A stretch of 24,564 bases of DNA from JBCBSS01 sp039819065. GTDB lineage: Bacteria; Bacteroidota; Bacteroidia; Cytophagales; Cyclobacteriaceae. The position numbers were made by a program, and so were the translations under genes. Numbering within the stretch: the stretch's first letter is position 1; each line of letters starts with the position of its first letter. Below the pieces are notes generated by a model. It was not told where the DNA came from and did not search any database. It saw nothing but the letters and a program-made list of their open reading frames with translations. Positions 7,439-18,500 of the stretch are shown here, in pieces. The DNA is taken from assembly GCA_039819065.1 (NCBI GenBank), contig JBCBSS010000124.1, positions 1 to 24,564 on the forward strand, written 5' to 3'.

Positions 7439-7631
7439 GAAGTTCAGATCATTCTCGATGACTTTTAAGGATTAAAGATGGAATACAACCATCTTGATAT
7501 CCAGATAAGTAAGAATTTTCAGCACTTAACATTTAGATAATATAAATCAATAGTGATGAATGAAATTTTTTTACTAAACTGAGAAACTATAGTCGTTGGA
7601 AACACCACTTTAATCATAAAGCGTAGTTGGC

Positions 7632-10600
7632 ATGTTAAAATTGGCTTCCCTGAAAGCTGCATTTGTAGCTTTTGCATTAATTCTGTCGTATCAAGCGTCA
7701 GCGCAAAGCGACGTTTGTAATGGAACAAACGCTCCTGACTGTAGACCTGCGTTCAATCCATCATTGTCCGGTGGTGACTATTGTTCATCCAATCAGGTGT
7801 GTTTTTTCTTCGGGGCAGAATTTACATTCAATCCTCCTCAAACGGTTTACGAGATTGATTGGAACGATGGAACAGTAGAGATGTTTACGCATCAACAACT
7901 GTTGAACCTACCGGTTGACGCAATATCCAGAAGGCAGGTATGTCACGCATATCTTGCTTCGGAATGTGTGGCTGACACTTTGCAGAATTATGCCATCAGT
8001 ATCCTGATCACCAATCCGACCAATGGCAAAACCAATAGTGCGATTACGGGGGAGATATTTGTTCTTGATCCTGTAATAGCCGATTTCAATGCCCCCACAG
8101 ATGTTTGTATCAATCAACCTTTCACCATAGAAAACCTATCAGATCAAGGATTTGATGAAAACTGCATGGAAGATGCCCGTTACGAATGGGATTTGAATGG
8201 TGATGGAAACGTAGACCAAGTTACCACCGGCTTAGGTTCAATTTCCCATACCTATGGTTCGCCGGGTGTAAAAACGATTAGGCTTGAAGCATTTTACCCT
8301 AACCACCCCTGCCCTAGAAGCGTGGTTGAAAAGACTGTAAACGTACTCAATATTCCCCGTCCAAGTTTTGATATTGGCACCGGCACTGAGCTACAAAGCG
8401 TGTCGGATTGTAATGCCTCTAATGTTTTTGTTTTCAACCCCGCTTCTAACGCATGCGCCAGTGTGAGCCTACCTTTGGTAAATACCACCACCAACAGGAA
8501 CCCTACCACTACTTTCCTATGGAGCGTAAGCCCAACCGGAGGTGCTTCGTTTCAAAACAGCAACCTGACACTAGATAATAATGTCATCAATTTTGGGCAA
8601 GCCGGAATATACGAGGTAAGGTTAACAGTTAGTGATCAATGTGCAGATGGTTTAAGCGGACAAAACTTTGCCTGTATCAGGGTGATAGTCAAAGATGTAC
8701 CTCAATTAGCTATCGATCTCAATTCTGGCCTTTGCGAAGGCGATCAACTAATAGGAAACATTCGTCAAAATAACACAGGAAACCTAGACCCAGCAGATGT
8801 CACCAATATCAACTGGTCAGTGGTCAAAACTTCAGCCGGAGGTGCCGGTGTTCCTGCATTCACCAACGGTAATGACAACCTGACCATCAATAATATGCCT
8901 GCTGGCACATACAATGTCTCTCTGGTTTACCAAACCATTTGTGGCACTGCAACAGCAGGTCCAGAGAATATCGAGGTATTTCCAATACCAACCGTAACAG
9001 TAACGTCAAACCCGTCTTCTGTTTGCCCAGATGAACCTTTCACGGTTTCTGCCAATAATACCACTGCTGATAGCTACACATGGTTTGAGAATGGAACGGA
9101 GATAGTCGGAGAAACCGGCACGTCGATCAACCGGCAAATCACTGTACCGGGAACCTATCAATACAGCGTTGATATCATAGAAAACGGCTGTCCGGGCAGT
9201 TCTAATGTGGCCACCGTAACGGTCAACTCTGCCGCATCAGCTGATGATATATTAGTGAGTCAGGGTTTCTTCTGTAGCGACGAAACCATCAGCTTCACAC
9301 TGCAGGCGCAAAATGTATCACCAGCCAGTTCTGCTTTACAATGGCAGCAATGTACGGTCTGCAACGGTTCGGATTGGACTGACATAGCAGGTGCCAATGC
9401 TAGCACCTTTAATGGCAGTGCGACTGGAACATTCAGGCTGAGGGTATCGAATGCAGGTTGTCCTTTCTTCACCCCAGAAGTGACCGTATCGCAAGCAGTC
9501 GCCACCGGGCCGTCCATTACATCCCCTACCACATCAACTTGCGGTGATGCTGGCGGAATTCTGATTTCTTCTAATTTCACCAATGCTCCTGCCTCCCCTG
9601 CTTTCCAATGGAGAAGAAACGGCGCCAATATAGCTGGTGCTAATGGAGCGACATTTACGGCCACTCAATCAGGTAGTTACTCACTGGTAGTAACCGCTAA
9701 CGGCTGCCCTGAAACATCTAATACGCTAGACTTGACCATCACACCTCTTGATGAAGTGCAGGTGATGGCCAATGATCAGGAGTTTTGTAACTTCGAAACG
9801 GTTAACTTCACATTGACTGCGAATGGCGTGGAGTCCGGTACTGTGCTGCAATGGCAAACCTGTACCACTTGCAATGGCTCTGACTGGACAGATGTTAGTG
9901 GCGAAACCGGTGCTACCTTCAATGGGTCGAGCACAGGTACTTATAGAATTCAAACCGATGTATCTGGGTGTATCTTTAATTCTGACCCTATAGAAATCAC
10001 CCAGCGTGATGCTATCAATCCGATTATTACATTAGCGGGAGGTGGTTCAGTATGCGCAGGCGATGATGCTACTTTAACCGCTAATACCTCAATATCATCT
10101 GGTAGCGTAGCATTATCTTATCAATGGCAACGTGATGGTCTAAACATCGCTGGCGCCACATCATCCACTTACATGGCCGATGCAGCCGGAGACTATCGGG
10201 TAGTAGTGATGCAGGATGGTGTTTGTACTGAGACATCCGCTCCAGTCACAGTATCAGTTGACCCGCTTCCGGATATCAACTTTTCGGTGAGCCAGAATGC
10301 GTATTGCTCGGGTGACCAGATGAACGTCACTTTCTCGTCTGCTACGCCTAACCTGACTTTCGGATGGCGGGCACTGCCTAACGGAAATGTTTCCATCCCC
10401 AGTACTGCGGGCACCGGTAATGTACAGCAGATCATTCAGAACAACAGCAACACTATTCAATCTTTGACCATTAGAGCGGCTGCTTTGAATAATGCCACCA
10501 ATTGCCAAAGCGATAGCATAGATATTGTCATCCCGGTAGCTCCTGATATCAGTTTAAACCTGCCTACCAACCTGGAAATCTGTGATGGCGAGTTTTTCAG

Positions 10601-13600
10601 TGCCAATATCAACACTTCAGTTACAGAAGAAATCACCTACCAAATCACAGTATTAAATACTGAAGCAGGCATTGCCGGTGCACAACCGATAGATGAAACC
10701 AACCAAACCGGTTCCTTCACCCTTTCACAAAGGTTGACCAATTCGTCGAGTGTAGCTGCTAATGCTACTTACAACATCAAAGGGATATTGACCCACAATG
10801 GCGTCACTTGCGAAAGCCCTAATTATACACTTACAGTAAGAGTCAAACCAACACCCAACCTGATCTTTGATACCGCTTCAGCAGATACATTGATCTGTAG
10901 TGGTGAGACACTCAATCTGAATTTATCCACAGATCCGGTCGGTGCTGGTATCAGCTATACATTCATTGACAACCCTAATGTAGAAGGTGAAATGAATGGC
11001 ACTGGCAATACGATTTCACAGCCATTGACTAGTGTTAACGATAGCACCAGCGAGTTTGTGACTTACCAAATCTCTATCTCAGCGGATGGTTGTGATGGCG
11101 TAGCTAGAAACATAGTGGCCGTAGTTAATCCCATTCCCACCATTACCCTGGCTTCTACACAGAACGATACCATCATTTGTGGGCCAGGCAACTTTCAAAG
11201 TACCATTGTAGCCCAAAGCACGGTGAGGAACAGCACTTTCCGATGGCTGGATAGCAGTAATCAACCAGTATCCAATTCTGAAACATTAGTAACCAATGTC
11301 ATCGGCACCTACACCGCTGAGATCACTACACCCGATAATTGTAGCACCACCAGACAAGTTGAGATCGTGCGAAGGGAACTGGCCTTACCGGTGATCGATA
11401 CGCTGAGTATTTCTACCACCAATCCCGTGGCCTGCCCCGGAGATACGGTCTTACTTTCGGCCAGTGCCAGTGGCGCACAGGCCATCACCAATTACCAATG
11501 GTTTTTCAACAATCAACCCATTGCTGGAGCCACAGCCAGTACTTTCCCTGCTGTGACTTCAGGAGAATATAGCGTCAGGGTCAATGAAGGCTCTCCTTGT
11601 CCTGAGTTTACCACTCCCGTGACGGTAGCTTTCCCTCCAGAACCTGATCCGGCCATTGGCGGGTTGATCAGCTCCTTGTGCCCGGAAGAAGGTAGTTTAG
11701 CACTTCAGGCCATCAACAATGAGCCATTAGCTAATATTACCGGATATGCGTGGGTGGTTTCGCCAACTTCTTTTGCCAGCTTTGATAACCCAACAGGGAG
11801 CGCCACTAATTTACTGGTGAGTGATAACAAAACCGGTGGAGACGTAAGCCTTACTTTGACGTTGACATTGACTACAGTAGATGGTTGTCAAAAGAGTATT
11901 ACAGAATCTTTGCTATTGACTTCCAGACCGATAGCCAATTTCCAAGCACCAGCGGAGTTATGCGAAACGGATGTATTAGTGGCTGAGGATAGAAGCCAAT
12001 TCGCAGATTCCCTCAGATGGTCGGTATCACCCGATGCTGGGGTGCAAATTGATAATGCCACGGCAGACAATCCAAATATCACTTTCAGTCCTAATAATCA
12101 GCGATCGGCTACACAGACTTATTCCATCCGTCAAATTGCCTACCGTGGCGGTTGTGCTGATACCCTTAGGCGCGATGTAGTGGTCTTCCCGGCTCCTGCC
12201 GCCTCATTTACGAAAAACTTTATGCCGGTGAACGGCTGCGGTCCGGTAGTGGCTGATTTCACCTCTACTTCTACCGGTGTAAACCTGCAATACAATTGGG
12301 ACTTTGGCAACGGCAGGACTGCCACTGGTATTGGCCCTTTTACCGAGACTTTTGAACCCGATACGGTCAGTAGAACTTACGTGATTACCCTGGAAACAGT
12401 AAGTGATATCTGTCAAAATTCCATTTTCAGGGATACCATTTTCGTCCGGCCGGTACCTAAGGTTTCCAGAGTGCTTTTCGGACATCCTATACCGGTTTGT
12501 GCCGATTTCCCTTTACCGATCAACTATGTGGTAGTTGGCCAGCCGGATTCAGTGTTGTTTGACTTTGGAGATGGTAGCTCAAGGGTAGAAACGGATTCTG
12601 CAGGCATTTTCACACATACTTACCGTAATGAAACAGAAGGGGATTCCACTTTCACCCTTACCGTTATCGCGGTTTCAGAATGTGCTTCTGATACGCTGAC
12701 ACGGCCGGTGGTGGTATCACCAAATGAGGTTACTGCATTCTACGAGGCTGATACGGCAACGACCTGTCAATTCACGGCGGTACGCTTCACCAGCAACCAA
12801 TTCGCCTCCAGCGGTAATCAGATCATTTGGGATTGGGGGGATGGCAACATCACCAATGACAGCATCAGTGTCAGCCATGTTTATGAAACGGCCGGTACTT
12901 TCTTCCCTAAGCTTATCGTCAAGAATGGCTGTAATGTAGATACATGTAGCTTGCAAAGCAATCCTCCTTGTGGCGCCGCGATCAATGTGCTGGGCGCTCC
13001 AACCGCTGCATTCTCGGTAGAGGAAAAAGCTTGTGACGGCTCACCGGTCACCTTCATCAATCAGTCGACAGAGCCCACCATCAGCCGGTGGGACTTCGGC
13101 AATGGCAGCGGCTCAGATGATAGAAATCCGGAACCTTATCTCTTCGCTTCTGCCGGTGATTATAATGTGATTTTGGAGGTCATCGATGAGAACAATTGCC
13201 GGGACACTACTGACCTCAACCTGACCGTACATCCATTGCCACAACCACGGATTGTGCCTCCGGAAGGCCCATTCTGTGAGCGGGATTCGTTGATATTTGC
13301 CAATGACTCTGATGGTGCATTGAGCCACCTGTGGAAAGTGGAGACACTCAATTTGCAAAGCACAGGAGAATCGGCTGCGATCCCCTTCCCTACCGAAGGG
13401 TTATATGAAGTATCGTTGACGGCATTCGATGAACCTGGTCAAATGGGCTGTTCTGACTCTACCAATTTCACGCTTGCCGTAGGTGAAGTGCCTGTACCGG
13501 ATTTTGAACTGGTGGAAGTAGGTATTGATTGTGGTGTGACAGGTATTACCATCGTCAATAATTCTACCATCTCTTCCCCTGACAATGCCTTCTGGGTATG

Positions 13601-14060
13601 GGATTTCGGCAATGGCAATTCCGGTGATGCATTCTTCAATTCTACCACAGAGCAATATGCCAACTTTGATGATTTTGAGAAAGAAGTCACTATTTCACTC
13701 ACCATCAATCATGTGAATGGCTGCTCCTCCTCCTTGCAGAAAACATTCACTTTGCCAGCCTTCAGGGAAGATGTGGTTCTACCACCGAACGGCGAAATGA
13801 TCTGTTTCACCCCAGGCAAGGCGCCGAATGAATCATTCCGGTTACTCTTCGACAATGTAGAAGAAACAGGTTTCGAGATGGCAATTTTCAATGAATTCGG
13901 TGCTCAGGTTTTCAGGTCGGATAATATCAACGATGCCTGGGATGGCTTCTACAATGGCAGGATTGCTTCTGTGGGAGTATATGTGGCTCAAGTAGCCTTC
14001 AGGGGCTGCAACAGCCAAAAGACAAAGCAAAAGAATATTTCAATCTGTGTAAGGAACTGA
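7632..14060 (+). CDS. giant PKD/Ig-like surface or secreted protein with T9SS type B C-terminal domain
   Basis: 2142 residues. The signal peptide is 1-25 (QASA-Q). PKD-type strands are visible at YEIDWNDG (73), YEWDLNGDG (184), YNWDFGNG (1554), FDFGDG (about 1643), WDWGDG (1733), WDFGNG (1820) and WDFGNG (1990). Between them are Ig-like modules with a QW or TW core: Y482, L569, F658, L739, Y830, Y1288. The modules at 569/658 and 739/830 form a tandem duplication with a period of about 170 residues, and the 569 and 739 copies carry CTxCNGSDWTD. The last ~87 residues (2056-2142) match the gliding-motility/CHU_C type B sorting domain: CFTPGKAPNESF, MAIFNEFGAQVFRS, AWDGFYNGRIASVGVYVAQV. The canonical TPNGDGxND start is degenerate. 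Expected route: Sec export, then T9SS secretion to the surface or medium. The PorP/SprF partner begins one base after the stop. Role is probably adhesion or matrix; ligand unknown. Confidence 0.92.
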   Translation: MLKLASLKAAFVAFALILSYQASAQSDVCNGTNAPDCRPAFNPSLSGGDYCSSNQVCFFFGAEFTFNPPQTVYEIDWNDGTVEMFTHQQLLNLPVDAISRRQVCHAYLASECVADTLQNYAISILITNPTNGKTNSAITGEIFVLDPVIADFNAPTDVCINQPFTIENLSDQGFDENCMEDARYEWDLNGDGNVDQVTTGLGSISHTYGSPGVKTIRLEAFYPNHPCPRSVVEKTVNVLNIPRPSFDIGTGTELQSVSDCNASNVFVFNPASNACASVSLPLVNTTTNRNPTTTFLWSVSPTGGASFQNSNLTLDNNVINFGQAGIYEVRLTVSDQCADGLSGQNFACIRVIVKDVPQLAIDLNSGLCEGDQLIGNIRQNNTGNLDPADVTNINWSVVKTSAGGAGVPAFTNGNDNLTINNMPAGTYNVSLVYQTICGTATAGPENIEVFPIPTVTVTSNPSSVCPDEPFTVSANNTTADSYTWFENGTEIVGETGTSINRQITVPGTYQYSVDIIENGCPGSSNVATVTVNSAASADDILVSQGFFCSDETISFTLQAQNVSPASSALQWQQCTVCNGSDWTDIAGANASTFNGSATGTFRLRVSNAGCPFFTPEVTVSQAVATGPSITSPTTSTCGDAGGILISSNFTNAPASPAFQWRRNGANIAGANGATFTATQSGSYSLVVTANGCPETSNTLDLTITPLDEVQVMANDQEFCNFETVNFTLTANGVESGTVLQWQTCTTCNGSDWTDVSGETGATFNGSSTGTYRIQTDVSGCIFNSDPIEITQRDAINPIITLAGGGSVCAGDDATLTANTSISSGSVALSYQWQRDGLNIAGATSSTYMADAAGDYRVVVMQDGVCTETSAPVTVSVDPLPDINFSVSQNAYCSGDQMNVTFSSATPNLTFGWRALPNGNVSIPSTAGTGNVQQIIQNNSNTIQSLTIRAAALNNATNCQSDSIDIVIPVAPDISLNLPTNLEICDGEFFSANINTSVTEEITYQITVLNTEAGIAGAQPIDETNQTGSFTLSQRLTNSSSVAANATYNIKGILTHNGVTCESPNYTLTVRVKPTPNLIFDTASADTLICSGETLNLNLSTDPVGAGISYTFIDNPNVEGEMNGTGNTISQPLTSVNDSTSEFVTYQISISADGCDGVARNIVAVVNPIPTITLASTQNDTIICGPGNFQSTIVAQSTVRNSTFRWLDSSNQPVSNSETLVTNVIGTYTAEITTPDNCSTTRQVEIVRRELALPVIDTLSISTTNPVACPGDTVLLSASASGAQAITNYQWFFNNQPIAGATASTFPAVTSGEYSVRVNEGSPCPEFTTPVTVAFPPEPDPAIGGLISSLCPEEGSLALQAINNEPLANITGYAWVVSPTSFASFDNPTGSATNLLVSDNKTGGDVSLTLTLTLTTVDGCQKSITESLLLTSRPIANFQAPAELCETDVLVAEDRSQFADSLRWSVSPDAGVQIDNATADNPNITFSPNNQRSATQTYSIRQIAYRGGCADTLRRDVVVFPAPAASFTKNFMPVNGCGPVVADFTSTSTGVNLQYNWDFGNGRTATGIGPFTETFEPDTVSRTYVITLETVSDICQNSIFRDTIFVRPVPKVSRVLFGHPIPVCADFPLPINYVVVGQPDSVLFDFGDGSSRVETDSAGIFTHTYRNETEGDSTFTLTVIAVSECASDTLTRPVVVSPNEVTAFYEADTATTCQFTAVRFTSNQFASSGNQIIWDWGDGNITNDSISVSHVYETAGTFFPKLIVKNGCNVDTCSLQSNPPCGAAINVLGAPTAAFSVEEKACDGSPVTFINQSTEPTISRWDFGNGSGSDDRNPEPYLFASAGDYNVILEVIDENNCRDTTDLNLTVHPLPQPRIVPPEGPFCERDSLIFANDSDGALSHLWKVETLNLQSTGESAAIPFPTEGLYEVSLTAFDEPGQMGCSDSTNFTLAVGEVPVPDFELVEVGIDCGVTGITIVNNSTISSPDNAFWVWDFGNGNSGDAFFNSTTEQYANFDDFEKEVTISLTINHVNGCSSSLQKTFTLPAFREDVVLPPNGEMICFTPGKAPNESFRLLFDNVEETGFEMAIFNEFGAQVFRSDNINDAWDGFYNGRIASVGVYVAQVAFRGCNSQKTKQKNISICVRN

Positions 14061-14061
14061 T

Positions 14062-15369
14062 ATGGAAGGTAATCGATTAAAAAAGGGACTCTGGGGTACT
14101 GCGCTGTGCTTGCTTTTGATCATGATGTCGGAAGTAAGTTACGGTCAATTCTATCAATTCAGCCAGTACTATAATACATTCCAGTTGTTGAATCCAGCTT
14201 TCGTAGGCAGCTCTGGTTTGAGGTATAAGCTTTACTCCACTAACCGCCTACAGTGGATAGGCATCACAGAAAACTCACCTCAAGTTTTTCAAACCTACGC
14301 TTTCTCAGGACAATGGACTTTTGGCCACCCTCTCAATGAAAGTAGAAATATTGATAATCGGCAGGCCGCCAAGAGTACCTTCTGGTCAATGGGCTTGAGT
14401 GGTGTAGTACACAATCAGGGCAATGGCGCCTTAAAATCGACCTCGCTACTCACTTCTGGCTCTGTACTGCAGCGGATCGGAGAGAAAGCTTATATCGGCG
14501 GTGGTATTGAAGTCAATTTTAACCGCCACCAATTGGATGATTTCATCTTTGTCAATGACTATCTCAACGGTGATTTCAGCGGTAACAGCGCGGTAACTGA
14601 ATCAAGTTCTAATCTATCTACAGGTTTGATATTGGTATTGCAGAATTACTGGATCGGGGTTTCTCTGAAAGACATGACCACTTTACCCTTTTCTAACAAT
14701 GATGGTATTCTGGTCAATGAAACCAATAGTTTCTATGATAATGTCTACGTACATGGAGGGGCCAGCTTTCCTTTAAGGCCAGAACATGATATTTACTTTA
14801 CTTCTTCATTCTCCTACAAGCAAAGAAGACAGAACAAGCAATTTGATGTGGGTGCAGGTTTCGTAAGGGCCTACCAAAGTGGATACTCCTACTCAGCGAC
14901 GGTGGCTTACCGAGGTGCGGGCAGATCGTCCGAAGGGCTTACTACACGCGACGCTCTGATAGCCGCAGTTGGTTTTAATATCCCTAATGATATTATTAGA
15001 AGGGTATTGACACCCAAAGGCAGCAATCCGGATAAATTCAAAGACCGGGGCAGCCTTGGCGTGAGTATAAGCTCGGATATTGTCCATACGCAATTCAACG
15101 AATCTGCCAGAACATGGGAGTTCTCACTTATTCTGAATGCCCCTTCTAGAAAGGGCTCACAGAGTGAGTTCAGGCCCCATTGTGAAGATTACTTACATGG
15201 GCCTTTAGCGGAGCAGTTGACCAAGAACCTTTACGCAGGCTTAAATCCTTACGTGAATGAAAAGCGCAAGCGTGGAGGCAAGAAGTTCTCTGGTGAAAAG
15301 GAAGGTACTAAGGACATCAAAAAGAAACCAAGTGAGAAGATTAAAAAGGTAAGGAAGAGAAAGAATTAA
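14062..15369 (+). CDS. PorP/SprF-family T9SS-associated outer-membrane protein with basic C-terminal tail
   Basis: 435 residues. The signal peptide ends at about residue 28 (SYG-Q). The mature start FYQFSQYYNTFQLLNPAFVG is the hallmark of PorP/SprF (QFSQYYxxxxxLNPAFxG), followed by YSTNRLQWIGI. The middle reads as an outer-membrane beta-barrel with alternating hydrophobic strands. Proteins with type B tails are known to depend on dedicated SprF-like partners for secretion, and here the ATG follows the cargo stop codon by one base, so the two almost certainly form an operon and a functional pair. The end is odd: residues 399-435 contain 18 Lys/Arg out of 37, a strongly basic tail that I do not associate with the family. 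Confidence 0.92.
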   Translation: MEGNRLKKGLWGTALCLLLIMMSEVSYGQFYQFSQYYNTFQLLNPAFVGSSGLRYKLYSTNRLQWIGITENSPQVFQTYAFSGQWTFGHPLNESRNIDNRQAAKSTFWSMGLSGVVHNQGNGALKSTSLLTSGSVLQRIGEKAYIGGGIEVNFNRHQLDDFIFVNDYLNGDFSGNSAVTESSSNLSTGLILVLQNYWIGVSLKDMTTLPFSNNDGILVNETNSFYDNVYVHGGASFPLRPEHDIYFTSSFSYKQRRQNKQFDVGAGFVRAYQSGYSYSATVAYRGAGRSSEGLTTRDALIAAVGFNIPNDIIRRVLTPKGSNPDKFKDRGSLGVSISSDIVHTQFNESARTWEFSLILNAPSRKGSQSEFRPHCEDYLHGPLAEQLTKNLYAGLNPYVNEKRKRGGKKFSGEKEGTKDIKKKPSEKIKKVRKRKN

Positions 15370-15406
15370 CTATTTCTAGTGCTTTAGAATTAAAATAGGT
15401 GCTCTG

Positions 15407-15428
15407 CCCTGATTGCGTTCAGGGTTTT
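15407..15428 (+). terminator. intrinsic terminator after the PKD-porP pair
   Basis: CCCTGA (15407-15412), loop TTGCGT, TCAGGG (15419-15424), followed by TTTT. The stem is short (6 bp) and the T-run is only four, but the position, 38 bp past the PorP stop codon, is right. Confidence 0.5.
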
Positions 15429-15539
15429 ACATATGAAGGATTGATTGGTTTTGCATGCTGACAAAGCCTTCACAATGAATGAGGTAATCTATATGATTAT
15501 CAATTTACATTTAGGTTAACACAAATCTTTAAGAAGGAA

Positions 15540-18500
15540 ATGATTAAAATGGATAAGGTGCATTACAAGTTAATACTGCTGGCCATTAGCGTGATGTTCT
15601 TTTCGAGTATCCAAGCTCAAAATTCTAGCCTGGAAAAAGGTGATGAACTATTCGTAGAAGGAGATTATGAAAAGGCTTTTAAATTCTATGAGAAGAAAAT
15701 AAAAAAGGAAATACCTGAAGCCTACTCAAAGTTGGGTTTTATGTATGATCATGGATTAGGGGTTCAACAAAGCAAGAAAAAAGCCCATGAGTATTATCAA
15801 AGGGCCATTGCAAAAGGGAATCCGTTAGCGGCAGCAGCATTGGCAAGACATTACCAACGAGGGTACCAAGTGAAGAAGGATCAACAAAAACAAGATAGTC
15901 TATGGAGGCTGGCGGGTGCGCAAATGGACTATCTGAATGCGAGTCCTCAAGGTCGCTTCCTTATGGCATTGATGCACCTTCAGGGCATAGAAGGTAATGA
16001 AAATGAAAAATTAGCCTACAAGTTGATTGATGAACTTGATGGAAAAGGGTTTGCACAGGCAAGGTATATCAAGGGATGGATGACACTCTACGGTGTGGGA
16101 ACTACCAAAAATGTCACCACTGCCAAAAGAATATTGGTTGAATTAGCCAATGCTGGAAATGAAAGTGCCCAGTATCATTATGGCATCATTAAGTATGATG
16201 GATTAGACCGAAAACAAGATTATGCTGAGGCTTCTAAATACTTTGAGCTGGCCGCACAGCAAGGTCAGCACGATGCTATGTATTACCTGGGGTTAATGTA
16301 CATTAACGGGAATGGCGTAAAACTCAACATTCAAACCGGTTTGGGTTGGCTGGAAAAAGGATCCAAATCTGAAAATCAATTTGCAAGCTATACTCTTGGT
16401 GAATTGTACCATAAGGGTAATCATGTGAGGAAAGATATTAACACTGCTCTATCCTATTACAAAGAAAGCCATAGACAGTATCATAAGTCAGCTGTCAATG
16501 AAATAGGTGAAATATATTACCTGGGTGCGGGCAGTAGTTTTAAAAAAGACATAGAAAAGGCCATCTATTGGTTTGAAGAAGGTGTCAAAATAAACAATGC
16601 AAGTACGCAGTATTGGTTGGGCAGGATATACAGGTTGGGTGAAGATGTAGATCAAGATAAAGTAAAGGCAGAAGAATTGCTCATTCAATCGGCGAACCAA
16701 GGCTTCAAGTGGGGACAATATGAATTGGCCAATTTTTATTTAAGTGAGAAATCTTATGCCAAGTCGAAAACTTATTATGCCAAAGCAGCTGAACAAGGTC
16801 ACCCACAATCCCAGCACCAGTTGGCCAAGCTAATGGCGCTAACGCTTAAGGATAATGATAAAGATTTAAGTGGGGTTATTGATTTGTTTATCTCATCTGC
16901 CAAGCAGGGATATGAGCCCGCACAAATTAGTTTGGGTGAATTATACTCAAGCGGCAAAATCCTTGACGAAAAGCGAACAGATCGCTTAAACTATGATAGT
17001 GCGTACTTTTGGTATAATAAGGCTTTAAAACAAGGGAGCGAGAAAGCTGCAAAAGTCATAGACACTTACAAGTCTAAAAATGCTGATGAAAATGCCAAGC
17101 GCTTTCTTTTATTTTCAAGCTTCGTGCATTGGCAACTTAAGCAAGGAAAACACCCCGATGCTTACTTCCAGCTTTCCAGATTTTACAGGACAAAGAAACC
17201 ATTCAAAGATGTGGTGTTTGAGCATTTTAATCTAAAAACCGGTTTTGAATATTTGGGTAAAGCCGCAGACTCTGGACATCCAGAGGCATTGAGAATTTTG
17301 GGACTATCCTACATGATCGGCAATAACTTGGTCAAAAAGGATTTGAAAAAAGGGTATGACTTTCTAGAAAGAGCATACAAAGGTGGCGACCCCAAAGCTT
17401 TTGATATTTTATACGCGGCATATATTGCAGTGGATTTCGGGGGCGAACCTGAATATGATAAAGCCTACCAACTCGCCATCTCAGAATATGGGAAAAACAA
17501 AGAGAATGCAGCTTATAAATTGGGGGATTTGTTCATTTACGGTAGAGGAATAGAAGATGACTTGGCGAAAGGACTCAGGTTCACTGTTGAAGCTTCAGAA
17601 TATGGTAGCGAAGGAGCAGCTAAGCTTCTGGGAGACTTTTGGGATAAGCAAAATAAAAAGGCAACGAAGCAATATTATGACTTCCAAAAGGTGATTGCTA
17701 GCGCCAACAATGGCAATGCCGATAGTCAATTTGAAATTGCACGATTCTATCTGGACACAGTCGGTGTTTACAGTTATAAATTAGGCCTGAAGTGGATGGA
17801 GGAAAGCGCAAGAAGCGGCCACTTCATGGCTCAGTCAAGCGTTGCCAATAAGTATTACAAGGATAAAGACTTTACCCGATTCTCTGAGTTTGCGGAACTA
17901 GCTATTGAAAACGATCGCCGGTTCAGTGACACCGAAGAACTAGGTTTCCTATATGGTAGGTTGGCTTTACGGGAATTTGATAAGGATCCTATAAGCGACA
18001 AGACACTGAATTACTTAAGCGATTATATAAAGTATACACCCAGGCCAGTTGGTTATTATATGAGGTCATTAAGCTTTTACCAACTCAAAGAATTCGAGGC
18101 GTCACTGAAGGACATTCTGACGGTGGAGAAGCTTGATCGCTCATTGGTTGACGACAAGTTGCTATTAACTAAGGGGTTTTGTCTGTTGAAAATGGGCGAA
18201 AAGGAAAAAGGTTGTGATGTATTTAAAAGTATGAACAGTACCTCTGCTTATATCAGCAATTGTTTAGAAAAGAAGACCAATAGCGGCCGTGTAAGTTCAT
18301 CCAAAAGTGCTGTATCTACGGGAGTATATATCAATGAAGGTGATATGGTCAAAATGTCGGCTTCCGGATCGGTGAGGTACGGCACATGGGCAGGTTCAGG
18401 TGGCCCATCTGGTATTAGTGGGTTTACCAGCTATAACCATGTGAGAGGTGCCAAACATGGCGCTTTGTTGGGCAGAATAGGGGGGTCTGGTGGTTGGTTT

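Larger units (their letters stand above)
7208..7631. other. gene-free spacer upstream of the PKD gene
   Basis: No convincing reading frame is present. It contains the hairpin at 7323-7356 and the inverted repeat at 7419-7438. No exact TAnnTTTG box with a correctly placed TTG was found in front of the ATG at 7632; the last 130 bp are very AT-rich. Confidence 0.6.

Noticed and set aside
8181..8220. DLNGDGNVD in the giant protein as an EF-hand or dockerin
   Set aside because: WDLNGDGNVD is the usual strand-turn of a PKD domain, and there is no paired second motif.
9260..9664. 134-codon minus-strand frame inside the PKD gene, and other antisense frames over 7.6-14 kb
   Set aside because: They lie opposite a strongly supported coding gene, have no recognisable domains, and reflect its codon bias.
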